Source of the DNA: Neoceratodus forsteri
Taxonomy: Eukaryota > Chordata > Ceratodontiformes > Ceratodontidae
Assembly: GCA_016271365.2 (NCBI GenBank)
Contig: JADMNL010000028.1
Coordinates: 58,422,001-58,486,000 of the forward strand
Length of the DNA stretch: 64,000 nt
Direction: 5' to 3'
Position 1 is the stretch's first letter. Each line of letters begins with the position of its first letter. Below the pieces are notes generated by a model. That model saw only the letters and a program-made list of their open reading frames with translations, was not told where the DNA came from and ran no database searches. Shown here piece by piece: positions 34,060 to 45,639 of the stretch. The position numbers were made by a program, and so were the translations under genes.

Positions 34060-35495
34060 CCATGGGACCCTGTCTATGCGGCTCCCCTCATGCACCATCA
34101 GGTACCCTCATCTGTGCCTCGGCTAGGGAGAAGGCCAGGCCTTCCCCTCACAAGTTTAAACGCCACCTGAAATGTATGAACCCTGCTAGTCTAAGCTTCA
34201 GGATCTCTTTCCCCTCTGAGCTAAGGTGGAGCCTGTCCCTTGCGTACAGTTAGTTCCTTGTCCTCCCAGGCTGTACCCCAGTCCCCCACCACCCACCCAT
34301 ACCCCCTGGCCTCACAACATTCACTGAGCCATACATTTACATCCCTTATTTTTTGCTTATTACCCACACTGGCCTAGGCACCGGTAGGATCTCCGAGAAG
34401 GAGACAGAGCACCCCATGTCCTGACAGACCCTGGCTAGCTCCCAGAACCTAACCTGTATCTCTAGCTCATTATTCCCCTTGATATCGCTTGTTCCCAGGT
34501 GCACTAATATGTCAGGGGTCCCACCACACTACTTTGCCAGAGCATAGACCAGATGTTTGGCCTTGTGCACCATCAAGCCCGGTATACTCTTGGTCTTAAT
34601 ACCATAGGAGGCCTCCACCTCCCCTCTCCTCCTCCCCCACCTGATCCCCCTAATCATGGAGTCCCCCAAGAGATACACTCTTATTGCCTCCTTTTCCCCA
34701 AGGTCTACTCACTATCCCAACTGCCCCCACCTCATACCCAAATTCTTCCCTCCTTCCCATCTTGCCAATTTCTGCCCCATCCCTTCCGCTCCAGCCCTTA
34801 TTCCTCACTGACCTGTCCTCCCTGGTTACTTCCCTTCCTGCAATGGCATGCTGGTCCATCCCCTTCTTTCCCCCAGCAGCAAGGGCCCCTCCCTGTCACC
34901 AGCTCTTTCTCCTCACAGCCCTGTCCACCTCGTCCCCTTACCTTTTCCCTTCTGCACCCGAGTCCATCCCTAAATTCCCCCCAGACACAAGGATCCCCCC
35001 TCTTTCCCCTCTCTGACCCGCCCTCCACGACTACCTCCCTTCCCTCCACTGCAACCTGTTCCATCACCAAGTTACCCCCAAGGACAAGGGACCCCCCTGC
35101 CCCTCCTGGGATTTCACTAGCCCCCCACTGCTCCCCTCGTCCACCCCCTTTCTCTACTTCCTGAATCTCCCCATCCCTTCATATTTTACCCTTGTCCCTG
35201 ACTATATCCTTCTCCTCTTCTATCCCTCTCTGGACTTCCCTAATCCAAGCTCCTCCTTCCTTACCATCCAGTTGGCATCCTGCTTCTATCCCCTCCCTCC
35301 CTCCTGCTGGTGCATGCGTATCCTCCATAACCCCCGGAGACCCTATGCCGGGGAGTAGCTCCTCTGCCCCCATCTGCTGAGCCTACTGCCATCCCCATTT
35401 CTACCTGCCTCAGGTGCGCCCTCTGTTCCAGACTCCTCCCCATCCCTTGTCTGTGCCAGGGGTGTGAATCTGTTGCTAAGCTCTATGCCAGTTGT
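34060..35495 (-). pseudogene. CR1 ORF1 with esterase-like domain (copy 4)
   Basis: On the minus strand a GDSMIRGIR block lies near 34645-34670 and DILVHLGTSDIKG near 34480-34515, the two hallmark blocks of the SGNH/GDS esterase domain in CR1 ORF1. The upstream part (34680-35490) is purine-rich on the minus strand and encodes low-complexity Gly/Arg/Glu-rich sequence in several frames. Plus-strand proline/serine-rich frames here are antisense shadows. Confidence 0.7.
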
Positions 35496-36565
35496 CCTAC
35501 TGCCAGTCTAGCCAGCACAGCTGTTTTGTGGCACCTTCTTGCCTAAAAACTTTTGGATAGCTGCACCCACGGTGCACTGATGTTGAGGGATCGATTTCAG
35601 CAAGGGAGCATGACTGAGGGATGATGTTCACAGGGGAACAGGGCTGGGAGGAAGCGGGGGTACTCTGGACTACCCGGAAGTATTTGTGGCTAAAGTTTGG
35701 GATGGAGACCAATTGGACTTCCAGACACATCATCATGGGAGAGACAGACACTGCTGTCACACCCTGAGGTATGGGTCAGGGAGGTACCGTGTACAGCGAT
35801 ACAAGGACTCATACGTGTCTGTGCATATCACTGCGACGTACGCAGACATGCATGATCTCTTAATATGCACCGGTACTGCACAAAGTAACAGCTGGAATGC
35901 CTCTTTTGCTTTCCAAGATCTGCACCGGATGGGATGGAAGGGGAGGCTCCCCCCCCTCCGGTACAAATCTAATGTGCTCAGTACAGACAAATTTTATGGG
36001 AAGGCACAATGGTCATGACTGAGAACTGGGCCCAGTCTACCATTGTTAAAAGCACTCCATCAGGAATTGGAAGCCAATTTTGCTACATTTTGAACTTCCC
36101 TTGCCAAGGATTATCCAACAATAAGCAGTACACTTACCTCTGATGGAGGTTATTAAATCTGTTTTCAGTGCTTTATTTTTACGCACTATAAGTGCAAATT
36201 GGGGGCTGCCCACAATATAGGTGTGGAATTTGGACATGCACTTTTCCCTTTAAAAGACATACTAACACAGTCACTAGAAATAAAAAAAAAAAGTAAAAAA
36301 AAAAATATATAATTCTGCGAGAAATAAAAGCTGTATGTCTGGAAACAAGTAGAACTGTGCTAGAAATAAATCATTTGGTTAAAACTTTACTGAAAAGGTA
36401 GAGCGAATGGGAAGAGTAGAGTAGACTGAGAAACTCAGTTATCTATATTAAGACTCATGTGGCCAGTTACAGCATCTCAGCGAAAATCAGGAACTGAAGA
36501 TCAAAACACTACAGGATAAGGCTGATGATTTAGAAACATGGTCTAGGAGATCTAACCTTAAAATG
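35496..36565. other. Unassigned intronic sequence
   Basis: Includes A-rich runs near 36280-36310. A 110-codon frame at 35686-36018 has no recognisable domain. I see no repeat family I can name. Confidence 0.3.
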
Positions 36566-36575
36566 ACTTTCCAAC

Positions 36576-37230
36576 GTACTTGCTATAAGGTATTGGGCTT
36601 CATAGCCCAATACCCTATAGCAGCGTGAGCTCACCCCTGCAAATATTTTTATTTAAAGGTTCGTAATTTTAGCAGGGGAAGGGATCGTAACTGGCGCTGA
36701 ACCCTTGGCCAGCCGATCCCATCCAGCTTCGTGGTGCCCCTCTGCCAGCCGATCCCATCCAGCTTCATGGTGCCCCCGCTCCGCCCCAACTCTGCCCCCG
36801 TGCTCTCTGAAATTGTGACGTGTGGCCAGGGAGACCGCGTGAGCAAGCCCATACAAGTCTATGGGGGCTATTTTTAAAGCCGTTTCTTAGTCATTTTTAC
36901 CAGTCCTATAGTAAAATTAAAGCAGTCGCTCAACTACTAGTTAAGTGACTGCTTTAATTTTACTCTAACACTGGTAAAAATTGCTAAAAACGCTTTAAAA
37001 TAGCCCCATGACATCATGGGGCTCGCTCTGGTCGTGACATTCACAGTTTCAGAGAGTGTGAGGCCTGACAAGGGGCACCAGGAAGCTGAAGTGACCGGCC
37101 AATGAGGGTTCGGTGCCAGTTATGATCCCTTCCTGCTAAAATTGCAAACTTTTAAATTAAAATTTTTGCAGGGGTGCGCTCTGGACGATATAAGGTATTG
37201 GGCTATAAAGCTCAATTCCTTATATCGGAA
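36576..37230. repeat. Fold-back element 2 (long palindrome with terminal hairpins)
   Basis: Two inverted arms of about 320 bp meet at 36922-36953 (GCAGTCGCTCAACTACTAG, then TTAAGTGACTGC). Each end carries its own hairpin: ATTGGGCTTCATAGCCCAAT near 36594 and ATTGGGCTATAAAGCTCAAT near 37196. Inner pairs include CACCCCTGCAAA with the inverse near 37170, TTTTAGCAGG with CCTGCTAAAA, and AAAATTAAAGCAGTC with GACTGCTTTAATTTT. Possible target duplications are ACTTTCCAAC (36566-36575) and ACTTTCAAC (37231-37239). The left arm has a 36-bp direct duplication near 36708-36775. No coding region. Confidence 0.87.
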
Positions 37231-37239
37231 ACTTTCAAC

Positions 37240-38547
37240 AATTATGTTTCAACTTATATGTTTTCTGTTTTTTTCTACCTACTTTTTGTTCTTGGTCTAC
37301 TAAATATCTCAGATATTTCACTGAGTTTTTCACAAAACAGACTTTTCCAACTGACCTCACAATTACTGTTTGTGGCATCACAGTATGTTGTCATGGTAAG
37401 CATCATGATGTCACAAAGGCCCTATGAGGTCACTAGGCTATTGGCAAATGTGTTTTATACAGGCTTTTTAGACGGACTACCAAAACATGTTATAAACCTT
37501 AGAAAGGAAATCTGAAAATTTAGGAACTGAGTTCTATGACCCATTGTTACAGCTGAAACATCTGACAGTACGCAGAAGTGCAGCATTGCTCATTCAGAAT
37601 ACAGCTCTTCCTAAGGAGAAAGAAGGCCTGGATCCTGTAATTTTCTGCAAAAAACTATTTGAGAACTTCATGAACAGAGAAAATTTGAAATACCCGCATG
37701 AAACAGAAACAGCCCACTGAGCCAGATACCACCGCCCTACTATGGAACAAAGACACAGGGCAATATTTGTTATATTTCTGCACTTTCAAGACAAGGAGTG
37801 TGTTCTAAGTAAAGCAACTGAAGAACCAAGACATATCAAAAGCCGTAAGCCCCTTAAGCAAATTACTTTAGTCACAACTAGAAACAAGATTTGTTTTTTC
37901 AATCTCTGCTTGTCTGCCTGGATGAATTAACTTTTAATAAATGCATAAATACTCCAGCACAAAAAAATACCCTTCAAAGTTATCCACCAGTGTCAGCTAA
38001 GAGTGGCAAATTACACTTTGTGCTTAACAGTTTGGTGGAAGAGGCAAACACATACTTGGGTATCTTATAAAAGAAACAAGTCTGAGACATCAGTTAGAAG
38101 GTGGTCTATATCACTCACAGTGCACTTATAAAGAAACAAGTACTTTAACTGGAAGACATGTGAAAACACGATGACCTTTAATAATTACATTACTCTTCCC
38201 TGTGTGTTCATCTTAGCACTTCATGTATGAATTTGTGTTCCTACTCCTCTGTTTCGCTCCTCTTTTTTCGTTCTCTAGTTTTATCCATTAAAGTACTTCT
38301 ATACTGTGGCTTTGTTCTTGGTCAGGTTTCCTGTACTCAGTGGAAACTGTAATAACATGGTACAAGAAAAGACAGCCCCGACCCTAAGAAGGGAAAACAA
38401 GGTAAGTGCTTTGCTTCAATCTGGTTAGTAGGAAGGGGGGTTGCAAGATCAGGTGCGAGCACTGTTGAGTACGTTAATAATGCCATGTTCTAATTTATAC
38501 AATATTACAACTGTAAGCCAAAAGATAGCATTGCCTTATTTTTATTT
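37240..38547. other. Unassigned intronic sequence with a 45-bp hairpin
   Basis: At 37371-37415 a hairpin beginning TGTGGCATCACAGT and ending TGATGTCACA matches the one at 27872-27916 in length and layout. No other feature was recognised. Confidence 0.4.
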
Positions 38548-38990
38548 TTATTTATTTATTTAGTTTTTGTTGACCGGGTAAGTGCACTAGACAAATCCTG
38601 CCTATTTTCAGGCACGACCCGGGGAAGGGGGATACAGATGAATGCCAACTGACCTTGAACCAGATTAAGCTGTTGGTGGTATTTTTAGTGAATGAGGGAA
38701 ATTTGGCCAGGACACCGGGGAAATTCCCCTACTCTTTTCGATAAGTGCCATGGGATCTTTAACATCCACCTGAACTACCACCAATCCAGGCAGATGGGAC
38801 CTCGGTTTAACGTCTCATCCGGAAGACGGCACCTCAGAAGTGCAGCACCCCTCTCATGCTGCACTACAGTGTCAGTACTGGGATATTAACCCAAGTGCTA
38901 GATATGGGAACTGAACCCACAGCCCTCTGATCTCCCGGCCTCAGAGGCGAGTGTGCTACCTACTGAGGTTGTAATACCTCACAGCGGCAA
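38548..38990 (-). repeat. tRNA-derived SINE with conserved central domain and LINE-like tail (family B)
   Basis: Read on the minus strand: a tRNA-like head with GTAGCACACTCGCC (A-box-like) and GTGGGTTCAGTTCCC (B-box-like) near 38905-38965. A central block GATGAGACGTTAAACCGAGG lies near 38800-38825, then GATCCCATGGCACTT. The 3' tail is CCTGAAAATAGGC, GTCTAGTGCAC and a (TAAA)n run. The tail matches the LINE end at 53385-53462. The central block is a deeply conserved SINE domain seen in diverse animals; I do not assign its formal name. Confidence 0.85.
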
Positions 38991-39179
38991 AGACCTTTTA
39001 GATATATGGTACTGAATATAACAGTGGGAATATGCTCCCTCGGAAATTTGCTGACTGTCAAACTTCGAGTCATTTTAAATGATGTGACTTTTACATAAAA
39101 TTATTGTTATTGATGGAATACCTTATTGTACCTGACAAGTGTACATGGTACTGTACATACTACTTATCATGTGATATAA
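38991..39179. other. Unassigned intronic sequence
   Basis: Short AT-rich spacer. Nothing seen. Confidence 0.3.
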
Positions 39180-40880
39180 TAGGAACATCACAGAAGCCAG
39201 CAGAAGAAGGACATTTGGTCTATCAAGTCTGTTCGTATTGCAGGGTCCACAGCTTGAGCTAATGTCCCTGCCCTCCCTCCTCCCCACCCTCCCACCCTCC
39301 CTACCCATGATCCTTACCTCCCCCATGCCTAGCCCAGCCTCTCTTAAAGTTGCCCACTGTCTTCAACGAGAGCACCTCTTCCGGCAGCGCATTCCAAGTG
39401 TCCACCACCTTCTCTGTGAAGAAGTGCTTCCTGACCTCCCTCCTAAACCACCCACCCTCCAGCTTAAGACTGTGCCCTCTCATGTTATAGTTGCCACTCA
39501 GCTTGAAGAGACTCTCCTTATCAACCTTATCTATTCCTTTCAAGTACTTGAAGGTCCCAATCATGCCCCCACCCTCCCATCTTCCAGGGAGTATATGTTC
39601 AGTGCCCTTAACCTCTCCTCATATGCCTTACCCTGCTGACCCACTATCATCTTTGTAGCCCTCCGCTGGACCTTCTCCAGCAGGTTAATGTCCTTTTTGG
39701 GGGGTGGGCACCAGTACTGAATGCCATACTCTAGATGTGGCCTTACCAGTGACCTGTACAAGGGCAGTATAACCTCCTCTCTCCTGCTACTGACCCCCTA
39801 GATATGCATCCCAGTATCTTGTTTGCCTTTGCTGCTGCTTTCTTGCACTGCATGGAGTGCTTCAGGTCACTAGTGATCATTACTCCCAGGTCCTTCTCCT
39901 CCTCTGATACAGATACCCGAACTCCACCCAGGTAGTACTCTATCCTGGGATTCTTTGCTCCAATATGCATAACTTTGCCTTTCTTGGCACTGAAGCCAAG
40001 CTGCCAGATCCTCGATCACCTCCCCAGCTTTTTCAGATCTTCCTGTAGATCCTGTAACCCTTCAGCTGTGTCCACTCCCACACAGAGCTTGGTGTCATCC
40101 GTGAATAGGCACATTTCGCCCTTAATGCCATCCCCAATGTCACTGATGAAGAAATTGAACAACACTGTCCCCAGCACCGAGCCTTGTGGGACCCCACTGG
40201 TTACCTCTCAGGTGTCAGATAACTCTCCCCGCACCAACCACCCTCTGGGTTCTGTCCCTCAGCCAGTTTTCCACCCATCTGGTCATCTTTTTCCCAACCC
40301 CATGATCCAACAACTTCCTGATTAACCTTTTGCAGGGCACAGAGTTAAAGGTCTTGCTGAAATCAAGATAGAGGATGCCTACCACTTGGCCCCTGTCTAC
40401 TGTCTTAGTGACACAGTCAAAGAAGTCAATCAGATTTGTCTGACACGATCTCTCCCCCATGAACCCATGCTGCCTCTCAACCTGGAGACCATGCTCCTCT
40501 AGATATTCCACCAAACTTTCCTTTAATATAGTCTCCATGAGCTTGCCCACAATGTAGGTCAGACTTGACTGGTCTGTAATTCCCTGGGTCATCCTTGGGA
40601 CAGCTTTTGTGGAGGGGCACTACATGTGCTGTTCTCCAATTCTGCGGTACCTCACCTGACTCTAGTGAACTATTAAATAGGTCTGCCAGTGGCCCTACCA
40701 GCCCCTCAGCCAGTTCCTTTAGTACCCTTGGATGTACTCTGTCCAGGCCTGGTGATTTGTCCACCTTCAATGCCAGCAGCCCCTTCCTCACTCTATCCTC
40801 CTCTGTCACTACATCTGTGTTCCTGCCCCCCCGCTCCTCTTTTTCCCCTCCTGAAGGCACTGTCATTTGTCTTTGTCTAA
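39180..40880 (-). mobile_element. CR1 LINE copy 5, 5'-truncated
   Basis: A minus-strand CR1 with its 3' end at about 39180 (GCCAGCAGAAGAAGGACATT as read on plus). It contains most of the RT and belongs to the same 3' subfamily as copy 8 (63781 onward). The 5' truncation lies near 40870-40900. Confidence 0.9.
39560..40866 (-). pseudogene. CR1 reverse transcriptase (copy 5), broken
   Basis: In minus order: DKSPGLDRVHPRVLKELAEG near 40740, VPQNWRTAHVVPLHKS near 40630, QHGFMGERSCQTNLIDFFDC near 40440, VGILYLDFSKTFNSVPCKRL near 40360, and WLRDRTQRVVGAG near 40240. The active site reads LFTDDTKL near 40095, so FADD has become FTDD although both Asp remain. GVMITSDLKHSMQCKKAAAK (near 39870) and [13 protein letters not shown] (near 39720) follow. 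At least three frame changes. Confidence 0.9.
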
Positions 40881-40884
40881 TGTC

Positions 40885-40975
40885 TCTGTTTGTATTACTG
40901 GGTCACATCTGAAAAAGGGCTTTGCTGCTCCCAAAGGTTTTACCAAAATAAAAAAAATTAAAATAAAATAAATGA
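40885..40975 (+). repeat. Possible retroelement 3' tail
   Basis: TCTGAAAAAGGGCTTTGCTG followed by CCCAAAGGTTTTACC and an A-rich run resembles the CTGAAGAAG plus poly-A ends of several LINE types. It is too short to assign. Confidence 0.3.
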
Positions 40976-43479
40976 AGCAGGACAGTTGGTAAGAGATACT
41001 ACCAAACAAGTACAGAGAAGAGGGGAAAGAGAACCTACACAGAGGTTCATGTGAAGAGGGGACGGTGGAATGAGATATGACATCACACTTGAGCCTTAGA
41101 TGTACACTAATAGCCACACATCATCTATGCTTTCCATGATCCGGGCTGTGGCTAGCATACACAAGAATCCTGATTTCTGTATCACAGACTTGGGCCAAGA
41201 GCCAGGTCTTGGTGCTGACAAGGACGTTAGGCTGGAACTACAGAACCCACAGCCTAAGATGGCAAGCTTAGGGAGCAGACTCCTGGCACATAGGTGAAAA
41301 ACACCATGCCGTTGGGGGAGAGGGAAGAGAGGGAATGAAGAGGGGGGCAGGGTTCAGTTCTGAATCTCCTAACAGTAGAAGAAGCAGAATAATGAAGAGC
41401 TTGAGGGAGTGAGAGTTTTGGTGGAGGGTGGTTTACAGAAGAAACAAGAAAGACAATAGAACCAGTAATGGCAGGAGAGCGAGAATCTTCATGTGTGAAA
41501 TGAATGCACAGAAAATGACAGGCATGCAGGAGACAGAGTAAGAGAGATGGGAGTAATACAGAGGGAGGGAGGAAGGGGGAGTATAAGGAGGGGCAGCTAA
41601 TCACAAAGGGGGGCAGTGAAGAGAAAGGGCAGAGGCAGGGGAAGAGGAGGTGTAATGGGAACTACAGGCAGTGACTTAAGGAAAACAACAGAGTAAAAGA
41701 TTTAGAAACAGTAAATATGGAAGTGTGGGGGCACGGGAGTGGAAGTATATCATGGGTTGCAGAACAGCAGAAGACAGAGCCAGAGACAGTCAATCAATGA
41801 CACATTTTCTAGGAGTAATAAAGTAAGGGGGTTAATGTTAAAATCGCGCATGCACTTATAGCGAGTACTTAATATCGTAAGCACATTATAGCGTGACAGT
41901 ATTTGCCGCGTACAGAATAGCGCTAGTCTTATTTCACTAAACACTATGCCAAACAACTGTTATGCTCCACTGCTCCACCCATACCAACCCCTGAATCACC
42001 CGCTGATGCAAAGAGACAGCATGATGAGCAGGTAGATCTGCTCCCCATTCACTTGCGGACTACCTGAATTCTGTCTGGGACTTTTTGGTATGGTAAGAAT
42101 GTTGACAGCCAGTGCCTTTGGCTCATAGGTGTCTATTCTGCTTCTCATTTGTAGCCAATTTGCCTTTATCTGGACCCTTTCAGGTCCTTGTTTTATAAAT
42201 GTGATGTTTACTTACAATTTGATATCCTGGGATAGGCGAGTGCTCCCCCCTTTTTACTTTACCGTTGACGGTTGCTCGCCGTCAGGCAGAGAGAGCAGTT
42301 TGCTTCACTGTAGTGCAGCTTCAATCAGTAGCAGTGTGCTGAGAAAGAGCGTGTGAGCCACTGAAAGGCACACAGCAGCTCACTGCAAAGCCCCCATCCG
42401 ACCACGAGGAAATTTGACAAGTGAAGTGCAAGTAAAACTACATTTCCTCTTCACCAGCTGTCCCAGCCTGATGCTCACACCACTTTGCCTGCAGCTTGCC
42501 TTTTTACTTTTACTGCTCGACTGCAAACGGCTTGTTCTACCTACTGGCGCTATAAAGGTAGGCGCTATTAGCCAGTAAGCTATTTAGTTCTGCGCTACTT
42601 TGACCGCGCTGAAATTGTACACGTGATTTCGGTTACGCTATTTTAACCGGATCCCCGAGTAGGGTACTAGAAACAGGCAATTAAACGGACTCTGCAGCTA
42701 TCTTGGTAAGGAGCAAAGAAACAGGTAGTACTAGTGCAAATAAACTTAGGCAATAAAGGTAACCAGCAGTGGCAAACTTTACACGGGAACTGACATTACA
42801 TGATTCAAATGAAGCACATAGGAATAAAACAGTGCAATTCAACAACTTACATACAGTGTAACGCTATAAAAGTAAGAACAAGAGAAGCCAGCATTGTTAG
42901 TTTACCTAGCAGGGTTAGACCCAGGTGTAGCAGAACACCAGCGCAAACGGATCAGAAGTGGCACATGGGGGGTTCGTCTCCTGCAGGCTATAAGCTAACA
43001 ACCCCAAGCACAACACTCTTCTGCAGTGGCCCCTTCCCAAGTAAGAAGAACATTATTTACTGCTGGACTTTGCTGGTGTAAAACTACATTGCTGGGTATT
43101 GTGTGAGCTTGGGTAGTGCAGAAAGGAGATCATATTATTCATTTCAAAATGAGGGTGGACTTGGGGGCTGTCAGTGCAGGTATCTTCAGTAGGGTGATTG
43201 CGTGTACAGGATGTGGAGGGGGCAGCTATACTATTAAATTGGGCTTGGAGGTTTGGAGGGTGCCCAGTGTGCTTTAGATTGAAGGGTCTTAGGGAGGAGA
43301 TCGGGGGATTATAGGGCTGTTGGAAAGGGGGAGGGATGGGGGTAAGTTGGGGTATGGATCATATGTACCTAGATGTAGTGGACTAGTCCAAAAGAACATA
43401 TATCAGGGGATTGGTGGACCATATGGTCATTCGAGAGGAGTGGGAGGCGGATCAGAAATGTGAGGGATGCAACTCATAG
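40976..43479. other. Unassigned intronic sequence
   Basis: 41290-41760 is purine-rich on the plus strand with low complexity. 41830-42650 contains repeated TAGCG-type motifs and a weak terminal similarity (GTTAAAATCGCG against the inverse of CGCTATTTTAAC), so it could be an old DNA transposon, but I cannot show it. No genes. Confidence 0.3.
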
Positions 43480-43515
43480 GGAGGGGGCTGGACAGAGGAG
43501 ACAAAAGAGGGAGGG

Positions 43516-44722
43516 GTGGGAGAAAGTAATATGGGGCAAGCATCAAACTTTCAAGCCGATTCACCTTACTTTATCCGGGAGATGAAGTGTAGGAGACTGG
43601 TGGGTGGGGAGATCAGGTGGAAAGTGAGAGTTCTGTCAGTAAACCAAGAGAGGTGGGGGATAGAGGAGGGAGCCAGATTCAAAGGAAAGGAAAGAGGAGG
43701 GAAGGACATGAGCCTAGGCTGGAGAGAAATATGGTAGATGGGGGGACAATGAGGGAGGCCGGGATGGAAGGAGGAAGGACTTGGGTCAGGCCGGTGTCTA
43801 GGCAGGGGTTGTCAATCAAAGAGGGGGAGGAGGTAGAGAGTTTTCTAGATAGGGCAGTTTCAAGACAGAAATCATCGGAAGAGGTGGAAATTAGGGTAGG
43901 GAGAATTTCAGTAGATGGGATGGGAGGTGCAGGTTTAGAGAGGGGGGATGTAGTAGTAGTGGGAGGTTTCTCGGGAGTGAGATCTGATGTCTTTAGTTCA
44001 GGAAAGGAGATGGGGGTTGAACTGGGAGGGCACTGTCTGATCACCCAGGAGGTTGGGGGGGGGTGAGGAGCAAAATGTCAGTTGCAGTTAAAGGGAGTAT
44101 GGTAGAGCAAGTACAGGAGGGTGGCCCTCAGGCTGATGGGGGTGGGAGGATTAAGCAGGGGGTTGCTGAAAGTAGGAGGAGTCTGGATGGAAAAATAAGT
44201 GCTTACAAAGACACACAGGCTGACGGGAGTGGGAGGTGCAAGCAAGGGTTTGATGACAGAAGGAGGAGTCGGGATGGATCAAAAAGGGCCATCAAAATGG
44301 GGAGTGGGACGAAGGTGATACTGTTGGGAGACTCCATGATCAGGGGTATTCAGTGGGAGGGGGAGAATAAAAGCAGCCCAGTCAAGGGTAAATGTATACC
44401 AGGACTATCTGTACATAAGGCTAAATTTCGCCTATACTCACTGACACTAGACTGTGGGGGATCCCTGGACTTCCTAGTGCATCTGGGGACAAATGACTTG
44501 GAAGGGAACAGTGAGCTAGAAATACAGGCTAGATTCTGGGAACTGGCCACGGTTTGTCACTCTATAGGTAGCAAAATTTCCTTCTCTGAGATTCTGCCGG
44601 TACCAAGGGCAACCAGGGAACTCAAGCAAAAACTTAAGAGGGCTAAATCAGCGGCTAAGGGATTGGTGCAAGGCAGAAGGATATGGGTTGGTTGGGGATT
44701 GGGGGGATACTTGGGAGGATAA
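43516..44722 (+). pseudogene. CR1 ORF1 with SGNH/GDS esterase domain (copy 6)
   Basis: The best ORF1 block is an open frame of 219 codons at 44063-44722. Its C-terminal half carries KVILLGDSMIRGIQW (near 44309, nucleophile-type GDS block) and FLVHLGTNDLEGNSE (near 44468, HxGTND block). LPVPRATRELKQKLKRAKS follows near 44595. These blocks match esterase domains known in CR1/L2 ORF1 proteins; the role there is not established. The upstream section (43516-44066) is Gly/Glu-rich in overlapping frames and may be the ORF1 N-terminus. A frame change separates the two parts. Confidence 0.8.
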
Positions 44723-44898
44723 GGGGCTTTGTGCCAAGGATAGGTTACATCTCAACTTGGAGGGGAGGGAGATCTTGAAATTAAAACTTGCTGGATTCAT
44801 AGGCGAGAGGTGTGGTTTAAACTTGTAAAGGGGGGGTCAAATAATAAAAAGATCCCAGGGGAGCTGATTGAGGGTCCAGATCTAGAGAATGAGAGGAG

Positions 44899-45600
44899 TT
44901 GGACAACTATGTTGCAACTTCAAGGAAAACTGGGCAGAAAAGGGATTGCATAGGGTGGAGGGGACTGAAGAGAGGGGAGAAGCCGGGGTGGAGGACAGTC
45001 CTAATCAATGCCAGGAGTATGAGCAATAAAATGCCTGAAATTCAGGCTGTGTTGGCTGAGGGAGCAAATACGGAGACATGGGCCACTCAGCGTAATGATT
45101 GGGATCTAAATGTAGAGGGATACAAGATATTCAGGAAGGATAGGGGAGTGGGAAGAGGAGGGTGGATTGTGCCGATTGTCAGAAATGACATAGTGGTTAG
45201 TGGAGTGGAGGAGGCGATTTGGGTAACACTGCAAATGAGGGGAGGCAAGAAAATGAAGATAGGAGTGGTATACAGGCCCCCTGCAATTGGGGAGGCTATG
45301 GAGGATAAATTGGTTGAGAATATCAAGGGTCACTGTGACCTTGGAAAGGGTAGGGTGATGGTCATGGGTGATCTTAATATGCCGGGGGCAGATTGGGACA
45401 CCATGTCATCCTCTGTAAGCAGGGAACAGAGACTGATGGATGTCTTTCAGGATGCCTTCCTGGTCCAACAGGTGGCTGAACCTACTAGAGAGGGACAGAT
45501 ATTGGATGTAGTCTTAGCAGACAGTGAACAATAAGGGGCCTGGAGGTGTGCAGTCCATTGGCGGGTGGTGACCACACCACGGTTTGGTTCCTGCTGTATC
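44899..45600 (+). pseudogene. CR1 APE-type endonuclease (copy 6), long open frame
   Basis: The 211-codon open frame 44899-45534 spans almost the whole endonuclease. Blocks: VLINARSMSNKMPEIQAVL near 45000, TETWATQRNDWDLNVEGYKI near 45073, KIGVVYRPPAIGEAMEDKL near 45260, VMVMGDLNMPGADWDTMSSS near 45355 and VAEPTREGQILDVVLADS near 45473. The frame then stops at 45535. The final DH block (GDHTTVWF near 45567-45590) is read in another frame. Such enzymes nick the target for target-primed reverse transcription. Confidence 0.88.
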
Positions 45601-45639
45601 TAGGAGGGGAGGAGAACCACACTCATACGGTAGTGGTTG

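Larger units (their letters stand above)
31436..35495 (-). mobile_element. CR1 LINE copy 4, near full length but eroded
   Basis: A minus-strand copy with 3' region, RT, endonuclease and ORF1 in the correct order over about 4.06 kb. The RT catalytic box is deleted (near 32170). The 5' end is uncertain, near 35450-35500. The 3' end is cut short at the junction with copy 3. Confidence 0.87.

Noticed and set aside
34553..35164. 203-codon proline/serine-rich open frame on the plus strand
   Set aside because: It is antisense to the purine-rich ORF1 region of a minus-strand CR1. Several overlapping frames are open because of base composition, not coding selection.
35686..36018. 110-codon open frame
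   Set aside because: It lies in anonymous intronic sequence with no domain and no supporting signals.
41830..42650. Possible DNA transposon with TAGCG motifs
   Set aside because: Terminal similarity covers only about 12 bp, with no target duplication and no transposase.
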